Part shown: positions 16,595-23,265 of the stretch, one piece after another
Layout of the letters: each line of letters begins with the position of its first letter
How positions within the stretch are numbered: the stretch's first letter is position 1
DNA from: CAYRJA01 sp964424455
GTDB taxonomy: Bacteria; Bacteroidota; Bacteroidia; Chitinophagales; UBA10324
Assembly (NCBI GenBank): GCA_964424455.1
Contig: CAYRJA010000040.1
Coordinates: 1 to 24,448 of the forward strand
DNA: 24,448 bases
Direction of reading: 5' to 3'
Position numbers and translations under genes: made by a program
The notes under the pieces: model-generated
Told to the model about the DNA's origin: nothing
Database searches by the model: none
The model's input: the letters and a program-made list of their open reading frames with translations, nothing else

Positions 16595-16897
16595 ATGAGA
16601 CCATTGATTTTCGATATGCTATTTAATGACGACAGAAAATTCGTTATGGAAATCTCTAAGGTTACTGTAAACGGACATCCTAAATGGGCAGTTATTACCA
16701 GAAGAAATGTTCCAGACTACCCCCCGTTTCGGACAGACCAATTTGAAACAAGAGAGGAAGCTCTGGAATATTACAAATCCGTTGTTGTAGAAACACCATT
16801 AGTAAGCCTCAATGGACAATCTCCTAATCCAAGGAAGACAATTGAGGAATATAAACAATGGTTAATTGAAAAAGGACTGACTGACGATTATCTCTAA
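16595..16897 (+). CDS. Conserved-looking small protein of unknown function
   Basis: 100 residues, soluble, with no signal peptide. The middle and end (QFETREEALEYYKSVVVETP, LVSLNGQSPNPRKTIEEYKQWL) read like a real, conserved small protein, and I believe I have seen this pattern in unnamed proteins. I cannot give a function. Codon use is ordinary for the window. It is the only gene between repeat copies B and C. ATG at 16595 is preceded by an A-rich leader without a Shine-Dalgarno sequence, as usual here. Confidence 0.6.
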   Translation: MRPLIFDMLFNDDRKFVMEISKVTVNGHPKWAVITRRNVPDYPPFRTDQFETREEALEYYKSVVVETPLVSLNGQSPNPRKTIEEYKQWLIEKGLTDDYL

Positions 16898-16926
16898 CTA
16901 TAAATAAATTAGCATGACCACATACA

Positions 16927-17149
16927 CTTCCGTACCCACCGAGTCACTGCTGCTGTGTCTTGTGCGGCGTGAGCAAGACTCGGCGGCATTCAGGGTGGCA
17001 AAGAAGATAACAGGTTTTCATTACCTTTAACTTCATGACCGTGAAAGCAGCAGCAGTAAAAATAATCAATGAACGAACTGTGTTAAAACTCTGCCGCCGA
17101 GTTCTCGCCCTGCTCTAAGCACTGCGGAGTAACTCGGCGGGTACGGAAG
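16927..17149. mobile_element. MITE-like element with 18-bp terminal inverted repeats
   Basis: Ends CTTCCGTACCCACCGAGT (16927-16944) and ACTCGGCGGGTACGGAAG (17132-17149) are reverse complements with one mismatch. Each half holds a hairpin: CCGAGTC/GACTCGG at 16939-16983, and a perfect 10-bp CCGCCGAGTT/AACTCGGCGG at 17094-17140. There is no coding capacity. It looks like a non-autonomous miniature element or a pair of inverted repeat units. I see no clear target-site duplication. The right end joins repeat copy C exactly at its TCAAC core. Confidence 0.55.
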
Positions 17150-17195
17150 TCAACTAACGGTTTTTAGATAGATTGCTGTTATAAGCAATGCTAAC
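17148..17195 (+). repeat. Cassette-like repeat, copy C
   Basis: Core at 17148-17175: AGTCAACTAACGG, then TTTTTAGATAGATTG, differing from copy A by one inserted base. The left block shared by A and B is missing because the inverted-repeat element ends at 17149. The right side (CTGTTATAAGCAATGCTAACC) differs from A and B. It lies 60 bp before the mini-ORF and 80 bp before the 362-residue ORF. Confidence 0.75.
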
Positions 17196-17231
17196 CGTTC
17201 CAATTAAGCATTTCTGCTAACCGAAAATGAC

Positions 17232-17258
17232 ATGAATAAATTTACCTTTGACGAATGA
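17232..17258 (+). CDS. Possible 8-codon leader ORF
   Basis: ATG at 17232 opens MNKFTFDE and a TGA whose last bases overlap the next start as ATGA (17255-17258). The same ATGA overlap joins the 362-residue gene to the methylase. A leader peptide could couple translation, but so short a frame could be chance. Confidence 0.3.
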   Translation: MNKFTFDE

Positions 17259-18343
17259 ACATCACAGGAAAAATTACAGGCATAAAATATAAAGTTCACC
17301 TTGCAGACGACTTACAAAAAATAGAGGCGAGAACATTTGACATCAACAAAGTTCCGACTGCTTGTATCATCAATGACGGGAAACATTCTTTTGCAATTTC
17401 AAAGTGGGTTTCTCCGAAACGCACCCGTTCTTATCCGTATGAGAGAGTTTATAACACTCTCAATATTTCCAAAAAAATTACTGTAATTCCAATCGTCAAA
17501 GACGAAGGAGCAGCAGGCGACAGAGATTTTATTCAGTGGGACACCGTTTCGCTGATGTCATTGCTTGATGTGTTTGTGATTTTTGCTTACTACAACAAAG
17601 CAGAGAAAGCCAAGAAGAAAATCACCAATCAACAATTTGATAATAAATATGTGTTAAAGAAAATTAAAGAGATTGAACAATATCACAGTTCTGCATTGCA
17701 TTGGAACTTGAACGAGTTGAATACAAATCTTCACAACATTATTGACAAAGTAAAAACTTCTTATACCGATATTGAAAAAACCACAAGCGTAAAACTTCAT
17801 GGCTTTAGCGGACTTGACAACTTCAAAAATAAAATCGGGAAAGATGTTTCGCAGTTCATGGAGTTTTCAAGAGGGAAAGCGGAGAAAGCGCAGTCAAGAG
17901 AATTTGTTACAGTTCAGCCAAAAGAAAGTTTATCAACTCTCACGAAAGCAAAAATCACAATCACGAATTATTTAGGCGGACAATATTTTTTCACAGTTGA
18001 CGAAATAAAACTTGTAGAAACTTTGTCACTGATTGAAGGCAAGCACAGCATAAACGCTGTGTTACCAAGCAAAAGCGACATCAAAGACGGACTGCTGAAA
18101 ATGATTTTGTATTCCAATTTATCCGACACGAAAGTGAACGGAAAGAAAATAAAGTGTAAACCAATTTTGGAATTGACTTCAACAAAACTCAAAGGCGCAA
18201 TCAATTCAGAATCGTCAGTGAAAGAAATTGAAAACTTTTTCACCACAAACAATTTCAGCGCATCACAAAAAAGTTTGATAACAACTTTATTTGCGGAAAC
18301 AAAAAGCAATAACTTTACAGTAAACATCAGACAGGTGAAATGA
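17255..18343 (+). CDS. Unknown protein paired with a DNA methylase, candidate restriction endonuclease
   Basis: 362 residues, soluble, not a family I can name. The most conserved-looking block is residues 46-115: SISKWV-type AISKWVSPKRTRSYPYERVY, then KKITVIPIVKDEG and GDRDFIQWDTVSLMSL, followed by a hydrophobic DVFVIFAYY. Clustered D83, E84, D89, D91 and D96 after a basic SPKRTRSY patch could form a metal-dependent nuclease site, but I cannot match a strict PD-(D/E)xK motif. The middle is helical (LKKIKEIEQYHSSALHWNLNEL) and the end (about 240-362) looks like a separate domain. The stop overlaps the adenine methylase start by 4 bp (ATGA), so the two are made together. That pairing is the main reason to suggest a restriction enzyme. 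It carries one octamer (17915). Confidence 0.6.
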   Translation: MNITGKITGIKYKVHLADDLQKIEARTFDINKVPTACIINDGKHSFAISKWVSPKRTRSYPYERVYNTLNISKKITVIPIVKDEGAAGDRDFIQWDTVSLMSLLDVFVIFAYYNKAEKAKKKITNQQFDNKYVLKKIKEIEQYHSSALHWNLNELNTNLHNIIDKVKTSYTDIEKTTSVKLHGFSGLDNFKNKIGKDVSQFMEFSRGKAEKAQSREFVTVQPKESLSTLTKAKITITNYLGGQYFFTVDEIKLVETLSLIEGKHSINAVLPSKSDIKDGLLKMILYSNLSDTKVNGKKIKCKPILELTSTKLKGAINSESSVKEIENFFTTNNFSASQKSLITTLFAETKSNNFTVNIRQVK

Positions 18344-19218
18344 TTAAAAGCCCGCTAAGATACCCTGGTGGAAAAAGCCGAGCAGTAGATTTAATTTCTA
18401 CTCTTGTTCCGAAGTTTGACGAGTTTCGTGAGCCGTTTCTTGGTGGCGGTTCTATTTTCATTTATCTCAAGCAGAGGTTTCCAAATAGAAAATTTTGGGT
18501 TAACGACTTACATTTTTCCCTCTTCAAATTTTGGGAAATGTGTCAGCACGATGTTAATGCTGTGATTGAAAAAGTTTATGAGTGGCGACACAAATTTTCT
18601 AACGGAAAAGAGTTGCATAGATTTTTAACTGAAAATATTTCCAAGTTCAACGACTTAGAAACAGCAGCAGCATTTTTCATTTTCAACCGTATCACATTTT
18701 CAGGGACAAGCGAAAGCGGTGGTTACAGCGAACAAGCATTTCATGGAAGATTTACAGAGAGTAGTATTTACCGACTGAAACATTTTGGAGAAGTAATTAA
18801 CGGAGCAACAATTACCAACCTTGATTTTCAAAAAGTGATTGAGCAAGAGGGAGAAAATGTTTTTCTATTTCTTGACCCACCATATTATTCAGCAACCAAA
18901 TCTGCACTCTACGGAAAGAACGGAAACCTTCACAAAGGTTTTGACCATGTTCGTTTTGCTGACACAATGAAAAAGTGTAATCATAACTGGCTCATTACTT
19001 ATGACGACAGTAAATACATCAGAGAACTTTTTTCATTTGCAAATATCATTGCTTGGGATTTGACCTACGGAATGCGTAACCAAACCGAAACTTCTGACCA
19101 AATTGGAAAAGAACTTTTCATTTCAAACTATTTGACGAAGTTACCGAAACAACTGGCACAGGAACGACAACTGACTTTGCTTGAACCAGAAGTAAAATAT
19201 AAAGGGACACGACCATAG
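18340..19218 (+). CDS. D12-class N6-adenine DNA methyltransferase (Dam-like)
   Basis: 292 residues, normal for the D12 (M.DpnII/Dam) class. The motifs run in alpha-group order: SPLRYPGGKS (motif X, 4-13), EPFLGGGSIF (motif I, SAM binding, 31-40), IFNRITFSGTSESGGYS (114-130) and FLDPPYY (motif IV, catalytic DPPY at 179-182). The last part includes NWLITYDDSKYIRELF. It transfers a methyl group to adenine N6. GATC is a common target for this class but the specificity cannot be read from sequence. Start ATG overlaps the stop of the upstream gene. As the second gene of an overlapping pair in an accessory island it fits a type II restriction-modification unit better than a housekeeping Dam. Confidence 0.9.
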   Translation: MIKSPLRYPGGKSRAVDLISTLVPKFDEFREPFLGGGSIFIYLKQRFPNRKFWVNDLHFSLFKFWEMCQHDVNAVIEKVYEWRHKFSNGKELHRFLTENISKFNDLETAAAFFIFNRITFSGTSESGGYSEQAFHGRFTESSIYRLKHFGEVINGATITNLDFQKVIEQEGENVFLFLDPPYYSATKSALYGKNGNLHKGFDHVRFADTMKKCNHNWLITYDDSKYIRELFSFANIIAWDLTYGMRNQTETSDQIGKELFISNYLTKLPKQLAQERQLTLLEPEVKYKGTRP

Positions 19219-19538
19219 AATAAAATTCCTGCATGAATTGGACTGCACAATAACTAAGTTTTCGTCTTGCCCGAAGGGACAGAGATGAAAATTTTGTTGA
19301 ACGAAACCGTGGCAGACGAAATCGGATCTGGTATTATGGAAATGTCGTAAAGCGAATGGAAGGTGTTGAGCAAGCAAAAAAATGTATTCATAAGAATTAC
19401 ACAGCGTAGTAAGTGTTACAGTAAACGGATATTGAATACCAACGAGTTTATGCAGAAGATAGAAATCATTGAAATGATAGTGTTTTTTAACTTCAAATCA
19501 CATAGCGTCCACACATAAAGCCTGCCGGGAAAAATGTT
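19219..19538. other. 320-bp spacer between convergent genes, possible gene debris
   Basis: No confident gene. One plus-strand frame (about 19254-19410) reads RDRDENFVERNRGRRNRIWY, then YGNVVKRMEGVEQAKKCIHK before a stop, and it looks protein-like but lacks a start. A 21-codon ATG frame (19285-19350, MKILLNETVADEIG...) overlaps it. Together they could be a broken gene. An octamer sits at 19414. I see no convincing terminator between the converging transcripts. Confidence 0.35.
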
Positions 19539-20342
19539 TTAAGATTCTTTCAGCGTTACTAAGTAGTAGCAACAGGTAGTAATAAAATCTCTGAAGTAAG
19601 GAATGGAACGGAGTAACGGAAGTTGCTTACGTGCTTTTAATCTAAACTTGTATTTATAAATAGGATTAATCAGATAAAGTTGCCGTCTGATTATTTTATA
19701 GTTGTTTGCTTTTATAATTTTTTCAAAGCGGTTAATTGAAATCCGGGTATCATAAACTTCCATCAGGTTTGTTACAGTTGTTTCCGGCTCTTTTAAAATA
19801 TTATTAAGTATGAAGCGGTAAATTCCTCTTGGGAGAATATGGTAGTAAGGCATCTTCCCTGCTCTGCTCACTGCAATTTGCTGATGTCCTCCGAAAGGCA
19901 TTCTCCATGGCGGAAAACCGAAGAACACCACTCCGTTCTTTTTTAACAATGCCTTCATCTCTTTCAGAAAGTCGGATTGGTTGGGCAAATGCTCGATCAC
20001 ATCTTTGAGAATAATAATGTCAAATGAGTTTTGCAGCCGACGGAGAATATCTTTATCAAATATGTTTCCTGTGAGTAACTCTAACTTATACTTTGCTATA
20101 AACTCTTTGCTATATTCTTTACCCCGCTGTGTTCTGCCGTCGCTTAGTTCTACTCCTAAACAGTCTGCTCCTTTTTCTGCGAAGGCAGCAAGCACTCCGC
20201 CTTCACCTGATCCGATTTCCAAAACTCTTTTTCCTGTAACACTTCCGGTTTTTTCCTCTATAAACGGAACGACATACTCTCTTGCATTTTCTAATTGCTG
20301 ACGGAACATAAGTTCCGGTTTGGCATGATGTTCTAATCCCAT
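19539..20342 (-). CDS. SAM-dependent methyltransferase (class I)
   Basis: 267 residues. Rossmann motif I VLEIGSGEGGVLAAFAEKG (40-58) is followed by GVELSDGR, and the post-motif FDIIILKDVIEHLPNQSDFL with the acidic/aromatic pattern of Methyltransf_11/23-type enzymes. The C-terminal 100 residues (PRGIYRFILNNILKEPETTV, then YDTRISINRFEKIIKANNYKI) resemble those of enzymes that act on small molecules or glycans in polysaccharide clusters. The substrate is unknown. It starts 8 bp after the ugd stop, so it is the last gene of the degT-ugd run and most likely methylates a surface sugar or a related intermediate. Confidence 0.82.
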   Translation of the reverse strand: MGLEHHAKPELMFRQQLENAREYVVPFIEEKTGSVTGKRVLEIGSGEGGVLAAFAEKGADCLGVELSDGRTQRGKEYSKEFIAKYKLELLTGNIFDKDILRRLQNSFDIIILKDVIEHLPNQSDFLKEMKALLKKNGVVFFGFPPWRMPFGGHQQIAVSRAGKMPYYHILPRGIYRFILNNILKEPETTVTNLMEVYDTRISINRFEKIIKANNYKIIRRQLYLINPIYKYKFRLKARKQLPLLRSIPYFRDFITTCCYYLVTLKES

Positions 20343-20350
20343 CCTTTCGT

Positions 20351-21661
20351 TTATTGGATGATTTTTCTGCCGATGCTGGTGTAATAAAATCCTGCTTCTT
20401 TCATTTCATCCAGTCCGTAAACATTTCTTCCATCGAAAACTACTTTTGACTTCATCAGTGAAGCAATTTTATTAAAGTCAGGCGTGCGGAACTCTGCCCA
20501 TTCTGTAAGGATAGCCAGCGCATCCGCATCTTTAAGTATTGAATACATATCGTTACCGTATTCGATTTTATTTCCAAAGACTTTTTTGGTGTTCTGTATT
20601 GCCTCTGCATCATAAGCAATTATTTCAGCGCCGGCATCTAATAAATCCTGAATGATGTAAAGAGAAGGCGCTTCGCGAATGTCATCGGTGTTAGGTTTGA
20701 AGGCAAGCCCCCAAACTGCTATCCGTTTACCCTTTAAATTTCCTTTGTAATAGTCTTTTATTTTTTTGGTGAGTATGCGTTTCTGAATATCATTTACTTC
20801 CATTACCGAATTCAGAATCTTAAAATCGTAGTTGTATTCCTGTGAAGTTTTTTCCAGCGCCTGCACATCTTTAGGGAAACAACTGCCGCCATATCCGATT
20901 CCGGGAAATAAAAATCTTTTACCGATACGCATATCACTTCCCATACCTCTTCTGACTAAATCCACATTAGCTCCGACCAATTCGCAGAGGTTAGCAATCT
21001 CGTTCATAAAAGAAATTCTCGCAGCTAAATATGAATTAGCGGCATACTTGGTAACTTCAGCAGAGCGCTCATCCATAAAAATTATCGGATTACCCTGACG
21101 GACAAAAGGATCGTACAGTTTCTCCATCATTTTTCTTGCTTTCTCACTACCTGTACCAATCACCACGCGATCAGGTTTCATAAAATCCTCCACAGCTATT
21201 CCTTCGCGGAGAAATTCAGGATTCGACACTACATCAAATTCAACTTTTGCATTCCGGGCAATTGCCTCGCGGACTTTTTCAGCAGTACCCACCGGCACCG
21301 TGCTTTTGTCCACAATGATTTTATATCCTTTTATAATTTTTCCTAACTGTTCAGCTACACCCAGCACGTATGATAAATCAGCAGTTCCATCTTCTCCCGG
21401 CGGCGTGGGAAGAGCAAGAAAAAGAATGTCTGCATCTTTCACTGCTTCTTCAAGATGAGTGGTAAAGTGCAGCCGTCCGCGTTCCACATTGCGATGAAAC
21501 AATGTATCTAATTCAGGTTCATAAATAGGCAGTTTACCTTCACGGAGCGATTTAACTTTCTCTTCATTCACATCCACACAGATAACATCATTTCCTGTTT
21601 CTGCAAAGCAGGTTCCTGTTACTAATCCAACATATCCGGTTCCTATTACTGCTAAATTCAT
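20351..21661 (-). CDS. ugd: UDP-glucose 6-dehydrogenase
   Basis: 436 residues, full length for the UDP-glucose/GDP-mannose dehydrogenase family. It oxidises UDP-glucose twice with NAD+ to UDP-glucuronate. Visible features are the NAD-binding GTGYVG (7-12), PTPPGEDGTADLSYV, VDKSTVPVGT, SNPEFLREG, EVTKYAANSYLA (K205) and the catalytic cysteine C261 in GIGYGGSCFPKD. The C-terminal domain has WGLAFKPNTDDIREAPS. The PTPPGEDGTADLSYV form favours UDP-glucose over UDP-N-acetyl sugars, though a UDP-GlcNAc dehydrogenase cannot be fully excluded. It lies 51 bp after the DegT gene. UDP-glucuronate would feed capsule or O-antigen synthesis. Confidence 0.93.
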   Translation of the reverse strand: MNLAVIGTGYVGLVTGTCFAETGNDVICVDVNEEKVKSLREGKLPIYEPELDTLFHRNVERGRLHFTTHLEEAVKDADILFLALPTPPGEDGTADLSYVLGVAEQLGKIIKGYKIIVDKSTVPVGTAEKVREAIARNAKVEFDVVSNPEFLREGIAVEDFMKPDRVVIGTGSEKARKMMEKLYDPFVRQGNPIIFMDERSAEVTKYAANSYLAARISFMNEIANLCELVGANVDLVRRGMGSDMRIGKRFLFPGIGYGGSCFPKDVQALEKTSQEYNYDFKILNSVMEVNDIQKRILTKKIKDYYKGNLKGKRIAVWGLAFKPNTDDIREAPSLYIIQDLLDAGAEIIAYDAEAIQNTKKVFGNKIEYGNDMYSILKDADALAILTEWAEFRTPDFNKIASLMKSKVVFDGRNVYGLDEMKEAGFYYTSIGRKIIQ

Positions 21662-21712
21662 TATTTACAATTGATAACTTATAATTTATAATTTTTATTT
21701 AACACCTGATAC

Positions 21713-22855
21713 TTATGCTCTTACTGTAACAAACTCCAAAACCGAGTTGGTGATATAGCTTAATTGTTCTTCATCCATTTCGGTATGAATAGGCAATGAA
21801 AGCACTCTCGGAGTAAGCCAGTCTGTTACTTTCAGTTCGCCGCCAAAAACTTTTCTCTTCTCTTCAAATGCTTTCTGTTTGTGACAGGGAACAGGATAAT
21901 AAAGCATGGAAGGAATTCCTTTGTTTTTCAAATGCTCTATCAGCGCTTCGCGGTTAACTCCATCTGCAAGTGTTACAGTATATTGGTGAAACACATGATG
22001 AGCATAAGGAGCGCGGTAAGGAGTAGTAAGCATCGGATTGCCCGCAAATGCTTTATCATAAAAATCCGCCACCTTTCTTCTTGCATCACAATATTCATCC
22101 AAATGTTTCAGCTTTACTCTGAGAATAGCTGCCTGAATGGTATCGAGGCGGCTGTTACAGCCAATCGTTTCATGGAAGTAGCGTATTTTCTGACCATGGT
22201 TGGCAATCATTTTTAATTTCTCTGCAAGTGTGTCATCATTGGTAAAAATAGCTCCGCCATCGCCATATCCTCCGAGATTTTTAGAAGGGAAAAATGAAGT
22301 GGTGGCAATGGTTGCCATGTTTCCGGTTTTCTTTTTTGTTCCATTGCTGAAAGTATAGCTGCCGCCAATTGCCTGTGCATTATCTTCAATCACCGCAATA
22401 TTGTGCTTCTTAGCTATCTCCAGAATCGGTTCCATGTTTGATGCCTGTCCGTAAAGATGCACAGGCACTATTGCTTTAGTTTTTGGAGTGATTGCTTTTT
22501 CCAATTGAGCTAAGTCCAGTGTAAATGTTTTCGGGTCAACATCTATAAACACAGGAGTCAGTTTCAGCAAACCAATAACTTCTACTGTAGCAAAATAGGT
22601 GAATGATGCAGAAATCACTTCATCACCCGGCTGAAGGTTCAATGCCATCATTGCAATCTGCAAAGCATCGGTACCATTTGCACAGGGAATGACATGCTTT
22701 ACGCCGACATAATTTGCCAGTTCGGTTGCAAATTCCTGAACAGGTTTGCCGTTAATAAAAGCTGTGTTGTCAATCACATCCTGAATTCCCTTATCAATAT
22801 CCGTTTTGATTTTCTGATACTGAGCTTTCAGGTCAACCATTTCAATCTTACGCAT
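21713..22855 (-). CDS. DegT/DnrJ/EryC1/StrS-family sugar aminotransferase
   Basis: 380 residues, a PLP enzyme of the sugar-nucleotide aminotransferase family. The PLP lysine is K192 in TSFFPSKNLGGYGDGGAIF, the cofactor-binding aspartate is D158 in IEDNAQAIGG, and PCANGTDALQIA (57-68) forms the phosphate-binding turn. The opening MVDLKAQYQKIKTDIDKGIQ, then AFINGKPVQEF, is close to WbpE/WlbC-type enzymes that aminate UDP-3-keto-N-acetyl-glucuronate. That, and the neighbouring ugd, fit an amino-uronic acid branch of a surface polysaccharide. The exact substrate is inference. It is the first gene of the degT-ugd-methyltransferase run, with a TATATTTG box 20 bp upstream. Confidence 0.87.
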   Translation of the reverse strand: MRKIEMVDLKAQYQKIKTDIDKGIQDVIDNTAFINGKPVQEFATELANYVGVKHVIPCANGTDALQIAMMALNLQPGDEVISASFTYFATVEVIGLLKLTPVFIDVDPKTFTLDLAQLEKAITPKTKAIVPVHLYGQASNMEPILEIAKKHNIAVIEDNAQAIGGSYTFSNGTKKKTGNMATIATTSFFPSKNLGGYGDGGAIFTNDDTLAEKLKMIANHGQKIRYFHETIGCNSRLDTIQAAILRVKLKHLDEYCDARRKVADFYDKAFAGNPMLTTPYRAPYAHHVFHQYTVTLADGVNREALIEHLKNKGIPSMLYYPVPCHKQKAFEEKRKVFGGELKVTDWLTPRVLSLPIHTEMDEEQLSYITNSVLEFVTVRA

Positions 22856-22875
22856 CTGTATTATTTTTAGAGGCG

Positions 22876-22883
22876 CAAATATA
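22876..22883 (-). promoter_or_regulatory. Possible -7 box (TATATTTG) for the sugar cluster
   Basis: On the minus strand TATATTTG fits TAnnTTTG and lies 20 bp before the aminotransferase start, the same box sequence as in front of pdhB. No good -33 TTG is visible. Confidence 0.35.
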
Positions 22884-22991
22884 GATGAATTAGAATTTTT
22901 GGAAGTTGTTTGTCATTACTTATTAAATTTATTTTGTTGATAGTTTTGCCTGAATTATAAACTTTAGTAATTAAATTTTACCTTTCTGTCT

Positions 22992-23030
22992 CCGCACAGT
23001 TTTTCGCAGAGGACTTTGCGGGGACGGAAG
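22992..23030. repeat. GC-rich hairpin repeat with GGGGACGGAAG end
   Basis: CCGCACAGT (22992-23000) pairs with ACTTTGCGG (23013-23021) with one mismatch, followed by GGACGGAAG. It is the counterpart of 104-143 with the two arms exchanged. The T9SS tail remnant begins right after it. Confidence 0.55.
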
Positions 23031-23031
23031 C

Positions 23032-23109
23032 CACCTGCCCTCCGGTATGTACCTGCTGAAAGCAAGAACAAAAGACGGATGGGTAATTAACAAATTTATC
23101 AAACTGTAA
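23032..23109 (+). pseudogene. Orphan remnant of a T9SS C-terminal sorting domain
   Basis: The frame reads HLPSGMYLLKARTKDG, then WVINKFIKL and a TAA. This is the normal ending of type A T9SS sorting domains, which have 'L..G.Y.l......g....kf.k' and a stop. Nothing upstream continues the protein: the hairpin repeat at 22992-23030 ends two bases before it. The remnant is in the same direction as the secreted protein gene at 23266 and is bracketed by two hairpin repeats. It is most simply the tail of a lost exported protein cut by repeat insertion or deletion. Confidence 0.7.
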
Positions 23110-23137
23110 AAGATGAATAAACAGTGTTACAGTAATT

Positions 23138-23187
23138 CCGCCGAGTCCTGCGCACCCGCACAAGGCACGGCAGCAGTGACTCGGCGT
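23138..23187. repeat. ACTCGGCGG-family hairpin repeat
   Basis: GCCGAGTC (23140-23147) pairs perfectly with GACTCGGC (23178-23185) around a 30-nt GC-rich loop. With the octamer 7 bp to its left it matches, in reverse complement, the copy at 256-306. Confidence 0.6.
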
Positions 23188-23265
23188 GGACGGATATACC
23201 GGGTAGCTCTGCGAACCGGTCACAAACAAATAAGCAGTTCAATTATTAAAAACCGTTTTTGATTT

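Larger units (their letters stand above)
16898..17254. other. 357-bp spacer: inverted-repeat element, repeat copy C, mini-ORF
   Basis: No protein gene beyond the 8-codon mini-ORF at 17232-17258. The spacer is taken up by the 223-bp inverted-repeat element at 16927-17149 and the adjoining cassette-like repeat copy C. Confidence 0.6.
22856..23265. other. 410-bp spacer: promoter box, hairpins, T9SS tail remnant
   Basis: It holds a -7-like box, two hairpin-family repeats (22992-23030 and 23138-23187), an octamer at 23125 and a remnant of a T9SS C-terminal domain between the hairpins. No intact gene lies here. Confidence 0.65.

Noticed and set aside
15509..17195. Classical integron attC sites
   Set aside because: I looked for the RYYYAAC and GTTRRRY core sites around the three repeats and did not find both in any copy. 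There is also no integrase gene in the window.
17243..17250. TACCTTTG as a -7 promoter box for the 362-residue gene
   Set aside because: It matches TAnnTTTG but lies only 4 bp before the start codon with no -33 box, so a chance match is more likely.
17968..18327. 119-codon minus-strand ORF
   Set aside because: Antisense to the 362-residue gene, which has an operon-like overlap with the methylase and protein-like sequence. The opposite frame looks like a shadow.
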